Below, piece after piece: positions 1-7,282 of a DNA stretch of 53,290 nucleotides. The notes beneath the pieces are model-generated. The model was given only the letters and a program-made list of their open reading frames with translations, was not told the DNA's origin and made no database searches. The first letter of the stretch is position 1. Every line of letters starts with the position of its first letter. This stretch comes from a virus: positions 1 through 53,290 of the IMG/VR virus record IMGVR_UViG_3300033143_003883; one strand, 5' to 3'. Made by a program: the position numbers and the translations under genes.

Positions 1-693
1 TGCTTTGCTATCTCTTTGTTTTCTTTGAATTTTCTCTATATATTTTTCTAGTTCTTTTCCATACTGATTTCCATCTGAATCTACTATCAACTTTTTGATT
101 CCTATATCTAAACCAAGGAATTTTTGAGATCTGATAGGCTTTATTTCTCTTTCAAAGAAAATATTTATGTAAAGATTTCCATTATATTCAGATAATCTAA
201 CTGATTGTTTTTGTTTCCATTTTTTACAAGTTTTATATTTCAAGAAATGTTTATGAAACTTAACAGGACATAAAATTTTTAATTTGTTTCCTAAAGAACT
301 AAATTTTATAAAAGCATCAAATTCTAAGCTATTTGTTTGAATAAATTGAGCAAATCTTGAATTTGTTAATTCTATAGAAATATTTTTAAATTCTGGCATC
401 GTTTTTTTCTTTCTTTTTCTCTGAGATTTGACTATCTGAAATGCTTGTTTTCCGGCGCATCCTCGAATACTTGCAGAGGTCCAGATCCATTTTTTTGCTT
501 GAATTCTAATATCTTTGGGAATAAAAGCTCCTGTAAATATTTGCTTTTTCCAAAGTTTTTCTATATAAAAATTTATAAGTTTTTTATATTCTTCCATAAA
601 AATTTTAAGATCATACAGCTTTTCAGTATTAGAATCTTTTAAAATTAACTTAGATGTTCTTATAATATTATTATTTTTATTTAGCTTTTTCAT
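1..693 (-). CDS. tnpB: TnpB-like RNA-guided nuclease, N-terminal part (runs off window edge)
   Basis: The minus strand is open from an ATG at 693 to base 1, giving 231 codons without a stop. The N-terminal part has a basic helix ending IVKSQRKRKKKTMPEFKN, typical of IS200/IS605 accessory TnpB proteins. Near the edge is LGLDIGIKKLIVDSDGN, the RuvC-I strand with its catalytic Asp, followed by IEKIQRKQRDSKA, which matches the conserved 'lqRkqrgSk' segment of TnpB. RuvC-II, RuvC-III and the zinc finger would lie outside the window. TnpB cleaves DNA guided by an RNA from the element's end. No TnpA transposase is visible here. It is transcribed divergently from the endolysin gene. The family call is firm; activity cannot be judged from a fragment. 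Confidence 0.85.
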   Translation of the reverse strand, partial: MKKLNKNNNIIRTSKLILKDSNTEKLYDLKIFMEEYKKLINFYIEKLWKKQIFTGAFIPKDIRIQAKKWIWTSASIRGCAGKQAFQIVKSQRKRKKKTMPEFKNISIELTNSRFAQFIQTNSLEFDAFIKFSSLGNKLKILCPVKFHKHFLKYKTCKKWKQKQSVRLSEYNGNLYINIFFEREIKPIRSQKFLGLDIGIKKLIVDSDGNQYGKELEKYIEKIQRKQRDSKA

Positions 694-729
694 TTTTTAA
701 ATTTTAACATAATCTGAAAGTTTTATCTT

Positions 730-769
730 AATAAGAATAAAATATTAATTGAATATTAACATTTTTATA
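730..769 (-). promoter_or_regulatory. Shared AT-rich upstream element, copy 1
   Basis: Read on the minus strand, this block is nearly the same as blocks at 1233-1269 and 53214-53252: AAAATGTTAA, then a core close to ATTCAATTAATATTTTATT. It sits about 37 bases upstream of the TnpB-like start and points toward it. TTAACA-like hexamers are the -35 of other promoters in this window, so a promoter is the simplest reading. A mobile-element end is the alternative. Confidence 0.5.
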
Positions 770-786
770 AAAGGAAGAATATTTTT

Positions 787-1176
787 ATGCCAAAATATAG
801 TAAAGATTCATTGTCTAAATTACAAACATGCAACAAAGATATTCAAAAGATTATGACTGAAGTAATTAAATATTTTGATGTTAAAATTATTTATGGATAT
901 AGAGGAAAAGAAATTCAGAATAAATTATATCCCAAATATAGTAAAGTACAATTTCCTAATTCAAAACATAATAAAAAGCCATCTTTGGCAATAGATGTAG
1001 CTCCTTATCCAATAGACTGGAATGACACAAAAAGATTTATATATCTTGCAGGATTTATTATGGGCGTCGCAAAAATAATGAAAATCAATTTAAGATGGGG
1101 TGGAGATTGGGATAAAGATACTGAATTAAAAAATAATAAATTTAATGATTTAGGTCATTTTGAACTTTTAATATAA
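787..1176 (+). CDS. Endolysin, M15 family L-alanyl-D-glutamate-type peptidase
   Basis: This 129-residue protein carries the zinc peptidase signature of phage M15C endolysins: SKHNKKPSLAIDVAPYP (about residues 59-75, with H61 and D70 as likely metal ligands), LRWGGDWDKD (102-111), and the terminal DLGHFELL with H124. Its length is right for a single catalytic domain with no cell-wall-binding domain. It would cut stem-peptide bonds of host peptidoglycan at lysis. There is no signal peptide, so it would need a holin; a candidate is encoded at 17597. The start has an AAGGAAG ribosome site. It stands alone, divergent from the TnpB-like gene, just ahead of the tail genes. Confidence 0.88.
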   Translation: MPKYSKDSLSKLQTCNKDIQKIMTEVIKYFDVKIIYGYRGKEIQNKLYPKYSKVQFPNSKHNKKPSLAIDVAPYPIDWNDTKRFIYLAGFIMGVAKIMKINLRWGGDWDKDTELKNNKFNDLGHFELLI

Positions 1177-1232
1177 GAGATGAATTATTAAAAATAATGA
1201 GATAATAGAACGAAAAAATAAAATTGATCTAG

Positions 1233-1269
1233 AAAAATGTTAACTATTTAATTAATATTTTATTTAAAT
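1233..1269 (+). promoter_or_regulatory. Shared AT-rich upstream element, copy 2
   Basis: It differs from the block at 53214-53252 by one inserted T and very few substitutions over about 38 bases (AAAAATGTTAAC, then ATTTAATTAATATTTTATTT). It lies 49 bases upstream of the small gene at 1318 and points toward it, as the other copies point toward their downstream genes. Probably a promoter region using TTAAC(A/T) as its -35. Confidence 0.5.
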
Positions 1270-1317
1270 CAAAGATTAAATTAATTGGACAAATTTTAAG
1301 AAAGGAGATTAGCTATT

Positions 1318-1521
1318 ATGGATAAAATCGAAATAAAATTAGAGAATGGCAAGCAATATGTTTTATCAGAAGTTTTAGAAAAATTGGCTAATAAAAAACG
1401 CTGGGATTATCATTCTAAATTAATTGAACAAGTAATGTTATATGCAGTAACTAAAAAAGATGAAGCATTAGGATGTTTGCAAAATATTTTAAATGATTTA
1501 TCTTCACAAAATCTTATCTAG
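1318..1521 (+). CDS. Small hypothetical protein (67 aa)
   Basis: I do not recognise this protein. It is 67 residues, starts MDKIEIKLENGKQYVLSEVL, is mixed-charge and predicted helical, and has no membrane segment. The start is supported by a strong AAAGGAG ribosome site. It ends with TAG, and the next gene starts 18 bases later with its own AAAAGGAG, so the two are probably one transcript driven from the element at 1233. Confidence 0.6.
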   Translation: MDKIEIKLENGKQYVLSEVLEKLANKKRWDYHSKLIEQVMLYAVTKKDEALGCLQNILNDLSSQNLI

Positions 1522-1539
1522 AAAAAGGAGTAAATTTTT

Positions 1540-1965
1540 ATGTCTGCGCAAAATATAATTTTAAATTTTGATCAAGAATCTGTTCAATCTGTACAAAATT
1601 TTTTGCAATTTTTAAAATCATATTATAATATTAATGATGCTGGTGAATTAGCTGATTTTATGCGAGATAACGGAATCAATGGTAAAAGAATAATAAATAA
1701 AATTAAACAAAAATATAATCTATATAATTTTAGCGAATTATGGAAATTTAAAAAAGAATTTAAAGAAAAATATACATCGACATATATAAAAATGGCAGAA
1801 GATATTGGATATAATAAAATTGATGAATTAAAACAGCATCTTCCATATTTTTTTGATAATTTTGTATATGATCTAATATTACCATATATTGATTGTGCTG
1901 ATGCTGGTTGGGCAAATATGAATTACGATCCAATTTATCAAAAAGAAGAATTTGCTTGGAATTAA
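1540..1965 (+). CDS. Hypothetical protein (141 aa)
   Basis: A 141-residue soluble protein that I do not recognise. It starts MSAQNIILNFDQESVQSV after a good AAAAAGGAG site. The C-terminal third is aromatic and acidic (LPYIDCADAGWANMNYDP). It has no signal peptide or transmembrane segment. It is co-directional with the gene at 1318 and followed by a rho-independent terminator at 2008, which closes this two-gene unit before the tail sheath. Confidence 0.6.
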   Translation: MSAQNIILNFDQESVQSVQNFLQFLKSYYNINDAGELADFMRDNGINGKRIINKIKQKYNLYNFSELWKFKKEFKEKYTSTYIKMAEDIGYNKIDELKQHLPYFFDNFVYDLILPYIDCADAGWANMNYDPIYQKEEFAWN

Positions 1966-2007
1966 AAAATATAATTTTTAATTAAATAAATATATATTCA
2001 ACAAGTT

Positions 2008-2046
2008 AAGCCTTTGTGATTAATTTCATAAAGGCTTTTTTATTTT
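2008..2046 (+). terminator. Rho-independent terminator
   Basis: Stem AAGCCTTT (2008-2015) pairs with AAAGGCTT (2030-2037) and is followed by a T-rich run (TTTTATTTTT). It ends the two small genes before the tail sheath. Confidence 0.8.
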
Positions 2047-2166
2047 TAAATAGTTAATTAATTTTTTTTAGGATTAAAGACACATTTATATTCTTGAGGT
2101 TTGTCTATTGACATCACTTCTAAATTAAAAAAACATAATGTTAATAATTAGATAGGAGGTATTAAA

Positions 2167-4917
2167 ATGCCAGGACCTTTCACAAGTTATGCTCAACCAG
2201 GAGTATATACCAGAACTCTTCTTGGTGCCGAAACTGCTTCTTTGCCAGGTGGTGTTCGATTTCCTGTATTTATTGGTGTAGGCTCTGAAACTATACCAGA
2301 AGAAATTGAAATGATAAGAGGATCTTCAGCCACAGTTGATAATAAAAAAGATAAAGAAGATGTTTCTTCTCAATTTACTGGAACTGAACGTTTTTGTATG
2401 GTTTCAACATTTCCTATGGTTACTGGAAATGGAACAGGAACAACTACTAATAATCCTAGAGACGTAATAGTAGAAATTAATAATAAATCTATTGGTGCTG
2501 CTCTTGTACAAGGAGATATTGGAAAAATAACTTTGGATGTTATTCCATTAGCAACTGATGATGTTAAAGTTACTTATTATTATAATAAGACTGATACTTT
2601 AACAACTGATGATGTTTCGGATCAAGCTGATGGAACAAATAAAGAATTTATAATATTTAACAGACCAATAGTTGATGGAACAAATGGTGGAATAATTACC
2701 ACTAATATTGCTAAAGTTACTGCAAAAGTAGATAGTGTAGAAGTTACTATAACTGACGTTAATGGAACAAATGGTGCTGTTACATTAGATTCTGCTCCTG
2801 CTGGTGGAACTACTGTTGAAATTACTTATTATTATAATCAGTATCCTAATACTTCAGATGAACTACCAGTACAAGATGTCGCAACTATTCAAACTTGCGG
2901 TTATGTAGCTGGAAAACCTAATTATATTGAAGGTACAGATTTTGTATTGAAAGATGATTCAATACATTGGGGTGCCACATTTATTACACAAGCTGGTGAC
3001 ATTCATACACCTGGAGTTGAATATTTTGATGATACTCAAATAACTCCATTGCTTGTTGATAATAAAATATATTCTGAAGAAGCTCAAGGTACTATTGATG
3101 GAACAAATGATGAATTTACAGTACAATATAATATGACTGATGGAAGCGGAAGAGATAAAGAAACTGGAGATATTAGTAAAATAAAAGTTTATGTTGGAAC
3201 AAGTCTGACAGCTGCCAGAACTGCTGGAGAAGTAGAAGTTAAAACAGTATACGGAAATGATAAAAAAATAATTCTTAAATCTGCTCCTGCTATTGGAAGA
3301 AAAGTTTATGTTGACTATTATCATAATATGCTTGGTGATGATTTATTTACTTTAAGTGTATTAGTTGCTGGAGTTGCTGGAGTTGGAACTTATGGAGTTG
3401 TAAGTAGAGATAATGGAACATTATCAAATGCTATTGAAGGAACTCACAATGTTGCCGATCCAGATTTTGCCACTGAGGGAATTACATGGCCAAATAGTTT
3501 TTCAGATCTTCAAACTATTCCAGGATATTCAATTAGTGAAACTATTACAATAACTTTTACAAGTGCAACTGAATATACTGTAACATCTGATCAAGTAGCT
3601 GGCAGTAGTGGTTCTGGAGAATTAGACAAAACATACATTGATGCTGTAACTGGAGTTAGATTCACAATAATGACTGGCTCTGCTGTTATTTATGCTATTG
3701 CTGATGAATTAAAATTTGTAGTAACTCAAGGTGCTACATTCACAACTGGAACAAGTCCTGTTATAGATGTTCCTGGATTAAGAGTAACAGTTGCTAATAC
3801 TGCAAGTATAGGCATTGGAGATACTGCTTATATTTATACTTATGATAAAGCTGGACAAGAACCAGATATTGGTGATTTCTATTATGTAAATTTAGAAAGA
3901 AATAAACAAGCTGAAGATTACGAAACTAAACTTTACACTAATATGAAAGAACTTATTGAAAATCATGGTGAACTCAATACAAGTAATAAAGTTGTTTTAG
4001 CTGCACATTTAGCATTTTTAAATGGTGCTGTTTTAGTAGCCATTAAACAATTAGTAAGAGAAGCTGATGAAGTTGATGCTGCTAGTCAAACTTATATGGA
4101 TGCTATTAAAACTTTAGAAAAACCAATTGCAGGAACATTTAAACCAAGTTATTTAGAGCCTGTTACAACTGATGAAACAGTTCTTGAAGTTGCGAAGAAA
4201 CATTGTGAAGTTATGAGTTCTATTAGATATAGAGGCGAAAGACAATGTATTTTTGGATTTCCAATTGGAACTGAACCAGAAGAAATGAAACGTAAAGCAC
4301 AAACATATAATTCTGAAAATATGGTATGCATATATCCTGATAGTGCTATAATTGGTTTGGTAGATGAATATGGTGATGAAGTTGAATATGTAGTAGATGG
4401 TTCAATAGTAGCTGCTGCTTATGTAGGATTAAATGTTAGTTTAGCATATGATGTTGCAACACCTATGACAAGAAAATATATAGTTGGATTTAAGAGACTT
4501 GGAAGATATGAAGATGAAATAACTCTTAATGAAATTACAACTGGTGGTGTTACAATAATTGAAGATTTTGATCCAAATATGAGAATTAGACATGCTGTAA
4601 CAACAAATATGAGTAATGTATTAACAAGAGAAGATAATGTTACTAAAATAAGACATTATGTACAAATAGCAACCAGAGGTGCTTTAGATAGATTTATTGG
4701 AGAAAAATATCTTGATCAATTAAATGGACAAGTTGAAGATGCTCTAGCTGCTTTATTTAATGCATTAAAAGAAGCTGAAATAATTAGTCAAGTTGGTAGT
4801 ATTAGTACTAGCACTGATGAAAGTGATCCTACTATAATGAGAGTTGAAGCTACATATAGACCGGTATTTGGTTTGAATTGGATAGTTGTTACATATACTT
4901 TAAGATCAAAATTATAA
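2167..4917 (+). CDS. Contractile tail sheath protein
   Basis: This 916-residue protein opens with PGPFTSYAQPGVYTRTLLG, the N-terminal sheath motif in which the PGVY strand donates to a neighbouring subunit. It ends in a conserved-looking C-terminal arm (FGLNWIVVTYTLRSKL). It is longer than typical sheaths (about 450-700 aa). The excess, about residues 75-480, is a set of beta-rich repeats with recurring V-x-Y-YYN segments and DGTN loops (near 140-155, 205-215, 220-235, 315-330, 375-390), probably surface domains on the tail. The start follows a strong TAGGAGG site. Polymerised sheath contracts to drive the tube through the envelope. The neighbouring tube gene confirms a myovirus. Confidence 0.9.
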   Translation: MPGPFTSYAQPGVYTRTLLGAETASLPGGVRFPVFIGVGSETIPEEIEMIRGSSATVDNKKDKEDVSSQFTGTERFCMVSTFPMVTGNGTGTTTNNPRDVIVEINNKSIGAALVQGDIGKITLDVIPLATDDVKVTYYYNKTDTLTTDDVSDQADGTNKEFIIFNRPIVDGTNGGIITTNIAKVTAKVDSVEVTITDVNGTNGAVTLDSAPAGGTTVEITYYYNQYPNTSDELPVQDVATIQTCGYVAGKPNYIEGTDFVLKDDSIHWGATFITQAGDIHTPGVEYFDDTQITPLLVDNKIYSEEAQGTIDGTNDEFTVQYNMTDGSGRDKETGDISKIKVYVGTSLTAARTAGEVEVKTVYGNDKKIILKSAPAIGRKVYVDYYHNMLGDDLFTLSVLVAGVAGVGTYGVVSRDNGTLSNAIEGTHNVADPDFATEGITWPNSFSDLQTIPGYSISETITITFTSATEYTVTSDQVAGSSGSGELDKTYIDAVTGVRFTIMTGSAVIYAIADELKFVVTQGATFTTGTSPVIDVPGLRVTVANTASIGIGDTAYIYTYDKAGQEPDIGDFYYVNLERNKQAEDYETKLYTNMKELIENHGELNTSNKVVLAAHLAFLNGAVLVAIKQLVREADEVDAASQTYMDAIKTLEKPIAGTFKPSYLEPVTTDETVLEVAKKHCEVMSSIRYRGERQCIFGFPIGTEPEEMKRKAQTYNSENMVCIYPDSAIIGLVDEYGDEVEYVVDGSIVAAAYVGLNVSLAYDVATPMTRKYIVGFKRLGRYEDEITLNEITTGGVTIIEDFDPNMRIRHAVTTNMSNVLTREDNVTKIRHYVQIATRGALDRFIGEKYLDQLNGQVEDALAALFNALKEAEIISQVGSISTSTDESDPTIMRVEATYRPVFGLNWIVVTYTLRSKL

Positions 4918-4931
4918 AATTTAAAAATTAA

Positions 4932-4963
4932 TCCTGCCTTTCAAATTAGTGTGAAAGGCAGGA
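4932..4963 (+). terminator. Strong hairpin between sheath and tube genes
   Basis: Twelve perfect base pairs, TCCTGCCTTTCA (4932-4943) with TGAAAGGCAGGA (4952-4963), and an 8-base loop. There is no T tract after it, so it may be an attenuating or RNA-stabilising hairpin rather than a full terminator. Confidence 0.6.
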
Positions 4964-5003
4964 TAATGTTATAAAAAATAATTTCTTAAAAGGAGGGAAT
5001 TAA

Positions 5004-5687
5004 ATGCCAGAAAAAAGTTATATATATAGAGAAGGCGTTTCTCCTAACACTCAATCTGTTGTATCAAGTAAAAATAGAATTTTTGCAAGATCATCTGGTA
5101 GTGGAAACACTATGCAACAAGTTGGTGTTATTTCAACGTTTGATCCTTCTCAAAGTAGAGCTGTTGAGGCTGTACGTGGTATAGGTTTTGGCGATCAAAT
5201 CGCAGAACTTGTTCCAGGTGTTATGGATGTTCCTACATTAAGCGTAACACGAACAGCAATGTATTTATCTAATATATTTCAAGCATTCGGATATAATGCT
5301 GGTGTTGACGGTGTTATAAGAAGCTTAAAAGATCATACTTGGCCATTTGATGTCAGACAGGAATTAGTTGTGTCTGGTGTTGTTAAAAATGATGGTCCTG
5401 GATTAAGTGTATCTTTTGGAAAGGCTTTAAATCTTAATGTTGGTGGCGGTAGTGCTGGTGGAAAAGCTATCGTAACTTATTATGAAGCATGTTGGATAAC
5501 AGACTATAGTACAAGTTATGCTGCCGATGCTGCATTAGTAGCAGAAACAGTTACTATTTCTGTAAGTGATATATTAGGCGATCTTAAGAGTGAAGCTGCG
5601 AGTGGTTTTGATTTTAAACTTGGATTGGGCGGTAATATATCTGCATCAGTAAGATTTGGAAACCTTTCTATTAGTGGTTCCGTATAA
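5004..5687 (+). CDS. Tail tube protein
   Basis: A 227-residue protein directly after the sheath, the standard position for the myovirus tube protein. The sequence is beta-rich and glycine/serine-rich, with TFDPSQSRAVEAVRGIGFGD near the N-terminus and a C-terminal stretch of short beta strands (ASVRFGNLSISGSV), as expected for a tube subunit that stacks in hexameric rings. No signal peptide. The start has an excellent AAAAGGAGGG site. A terminator and then a promoter follow, so sheath and tube form their own strongly expressed unit. The call rests on position and fold-like composition more than a diagnostic motif. Confidence 0.75.
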   Translation: MPEKSYIYREGVSPNTQSVVSSKNRIFARSSGSGNTMQQVGVISTFDPSQSRAVEAVRGIGFGDQIAELVPGVMDVPTLSVTRTAMYLSNIFQAFGYNAGVDGVIRSLKDHTWPFDVRQELVVSGVVKNDGPGLSVSFGKALNLNVGGGSAGGKAIVTYYEACWITDYSTSYAADAALVAETVTISVSDILGDLKSEAASGFDFKLGLGGNISASVRFGNLSISGSV

Positions 5688-5753
5688 CATGGAATTTAAT
5701 TCCTAAATTAATTTAAATATTTTGTACAAAGTATTTGCATTCGATATATTAAA

Positions 5754-5787
5754 GGCCCTGTAATATAATTATAGGGTCTTTTTTTTA
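5754..5787 (+). terminator. Rho-independent terminator after tail tube gene
   Basis: GC-anchored stem CCCTGTAAT / ATTATAGGG (one G-T pair, loop ATA) directly followed by eight T residues. Confidence 0.85.
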
Positions 5788-5815
5788 TTACATTTTTAAT
5801 TTTTTCTGATATAAT
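5787..5815 (+). promoter_or_regulatory. Promoter upstream of tail chaperone genes
   Basis: ATTACA (-35-like) is 17 bases from TATAAT at 5810-5815, preceded by TCTGA. The TCTGA-TATAAT form recurs at 36025 and 45743. It lies between the tube terminator and the gene at 5860. Confidence 0.7.
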
Positions 5816-5859
5816 ATATATGTATAAATATTTTTAAATTTTAAAAAGGAGGCATATTA

Positions 5860-6306
5860 ATGTCAGATATTAATATTATCAAAGAATTAGAAAGTTTAAA
5901 GGAATTAGGTATAATAGAAACTAAAGTTTTTAAACTTGGAAAATTAAAAATTAAATTAAAAAGTGTAGACGCAGAAAGTGAAATTATAATTCATCAAAAA
6001 GCAGCAATTAAAGGTACGACTGATTTTGGCTTTGTACAAGAGGCTAAATTTTGGACAATTGCATATTCAATGTGTGAAATAAATAAAAAAAATATTGATC
6101 CAAAACAAGAAATAACCTATGATGATGGAAATAAAAGTGTATTAGCAGAAGAATTATATAGAATGGTTAAAACATGGGATGCAAACATTGTGGATTATTG
6201 TTTTGTTAAATATGGGGATTTGGTCAATAAATCTAAAAAAGAATTAGAAGAAAAAATAAAAGACTATAATGAAGAAATAAATAAAAATTCTAATGATACT
6301 AAATAA
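5860..6306 (+). CDS. Probable tail assembly chaperone, first component
   Basis: A 148-residue, helical, charged protein between the tube and the tape measure genes, where tailed phages keep their tape-measure chaperones. No catalytic motif is visible. Its C-terminus is a lysine/glutamate-rich helix (KSKKELEEKIKDYNEEI). The last 14 bases overlap the next gene in the +1 frame, as is common for chaperone pairs. The +1 frame has a stop at 6278-6280, so any programmed frameshift would have to occur in the last 26 bases; simple translational coupling is the easier reading. The start has an AAAAGGAGG site. Function is inferred from gene order. Confidence 0.6.
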   Translation: MSDINIIKELESLKELGIIETKVFKLGKLKIKLKSVDAESEIIIHQKAAIKGTTDFGFVQEAKFWTIAYSMCEINKKNIDPKQEITYDDGNKSVLAEELYRMVKTWDANIVDYCFVKYGDLVNKSKKELEEKIKDYNEEINKNSNDTK

Positions 6307-7282
6307 AGATCAAATAGTTTTAAAAGAAATTGATATTAATAATATTGAACAACTTTTAACTGTTGGATTTTTAACACTTCCAATTGATATTGATGGTATA
6401 TCTTTTATTTTTAAAACTATTAGTCCGTCAGAATTATTTTTAATAAAAAATAATAGTTTATTACAGGGGAAATTAAATAATATTAAATTTATAATTAATT
6501 ATATAATTTATAGTATTTTTCTCGTAGAAGGATTTAATATTTTATTATATAGAGAGCAGTGTTTTGCTAATACTTTTAATATTATTAAAACATGGAATGG
6601 TAGATCAATTATTTTATTATATGACAAATTAATAAAATTAGGTAATAAAGTTAGTAATCTACAAAAAAAGGTTCCAGAATTTAATAAATCTGATAAATCT
6701 AAATATTATTGGAGTTTTTATAAAAATTCAAATAATTGTTTAAATGATTCAAAAAATACTGGAATAGAAGGTACTGATAAATTAGGATTAAATTATATAC
6801 AAAAATCTTGGATTGTTTTAAATTCCTTTGATGATAAAATTCGATCAAGAAAATTTAAAAATGAAGAATTAGGAGTTATTTGGTCTTATGCTAAATTTAT
6901 AGCAGCTTGCTTTAATCCAAAAGCAGTGCGCAATGTTGAAGCACAAGAAAAAGTACAAAAACAGATTCAAAAACAAGAAGAACAAACAAAATCAGGCAAA
7001 ACTGGATTTATTAATAACAATCCAAATTTTGCTAGACCTCAAAATACTACTGAAAATTTAGTAGATGAACTTAAAGCATTGTCAAAAGGAAACAAAGATA
7101 AACATGATAATTTAATTAATGCATTATATAAAAGAAAACAATATATAAAAAAACATAAAAAACAAGAACTTGAAGAAAAACGCAAAAAATTAAATTTAGA
7201 TTTAGAGCAAGGAATAGATGGAGAAACTTCAATTATTGATTATAATCAAATTCAAAAACGTTTTCTTAAAGGTAAAAAATAA
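6293..7282 (+). CDS. Probable tail assembly chaperone, second component (329 aa)
   Basis: Its ATG lies inside the end of the preceding gene and its stop directly abuts the tape measure ATG, so the three genes are translationally coupled. The N-terminal half is hydrophobic/helical (IKFIINYIIYSIFLVEGFNILL). A middle segment has ELGVIWSYAKFIAACFNP. The C-terminal 100 residues are a Gln/Lys/Glu-rich coiled-coil-like region. Position fits a chaperone or a component that coats the tape measure. I see no enzyme motif. The NPK-type segment before the coiled coil may be an adaptor to baseplate proteins, but that is speculative. Confidence 0.5.
   Translation: MILNKDQIVLKEIDINNIEQLLTVGFLTLPIDIDGISFIFKTISPSELFLIKNNSLLQGKLNNIKFIINYIIYSIFLVEGFNILLYREQCFANTFNIIKTWNGRSIILLYDKLIKLGNKVSNLQKKVPEFNKSDKSKYYWSFYKNSNNCLNDSKNTGIEGTDKLGLNYIQKSWIVLNSFDDKIRSRKFKNEELGVIWSYAKFIAACFNPKAVRNVEAQEKVQKQIQKQEEQTKSGKTGFINNNPNFARPQNTTENLVDELKALSKGNKDKHDNLINALYKRKQYIKKHKKQELEEKRKKLNLDLEQGIDGETSIIDYNQIQKRFLKGKK

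Noticed and set aside
445-642. Plus-strand 65-codon frame at the left edge
   Set aside because: Antisense to the TnpB-like gene, with no ribosome site and a composition unlike a real protein.
4932-4963. Certain rho-independent terminator after the sheath gene
   Set aside because: The stem is strong but lacks a T tract, so it is listed as a hairpin of uncertain effect.
6260-6310. Programmed frameshift between the two tail chaperone genes
   Set aside because: No standard slippery heptamer is in register and the +1 frame is closed at 6278-6280; a 14-base overlap with reinitiation is simpler. Not excluded.
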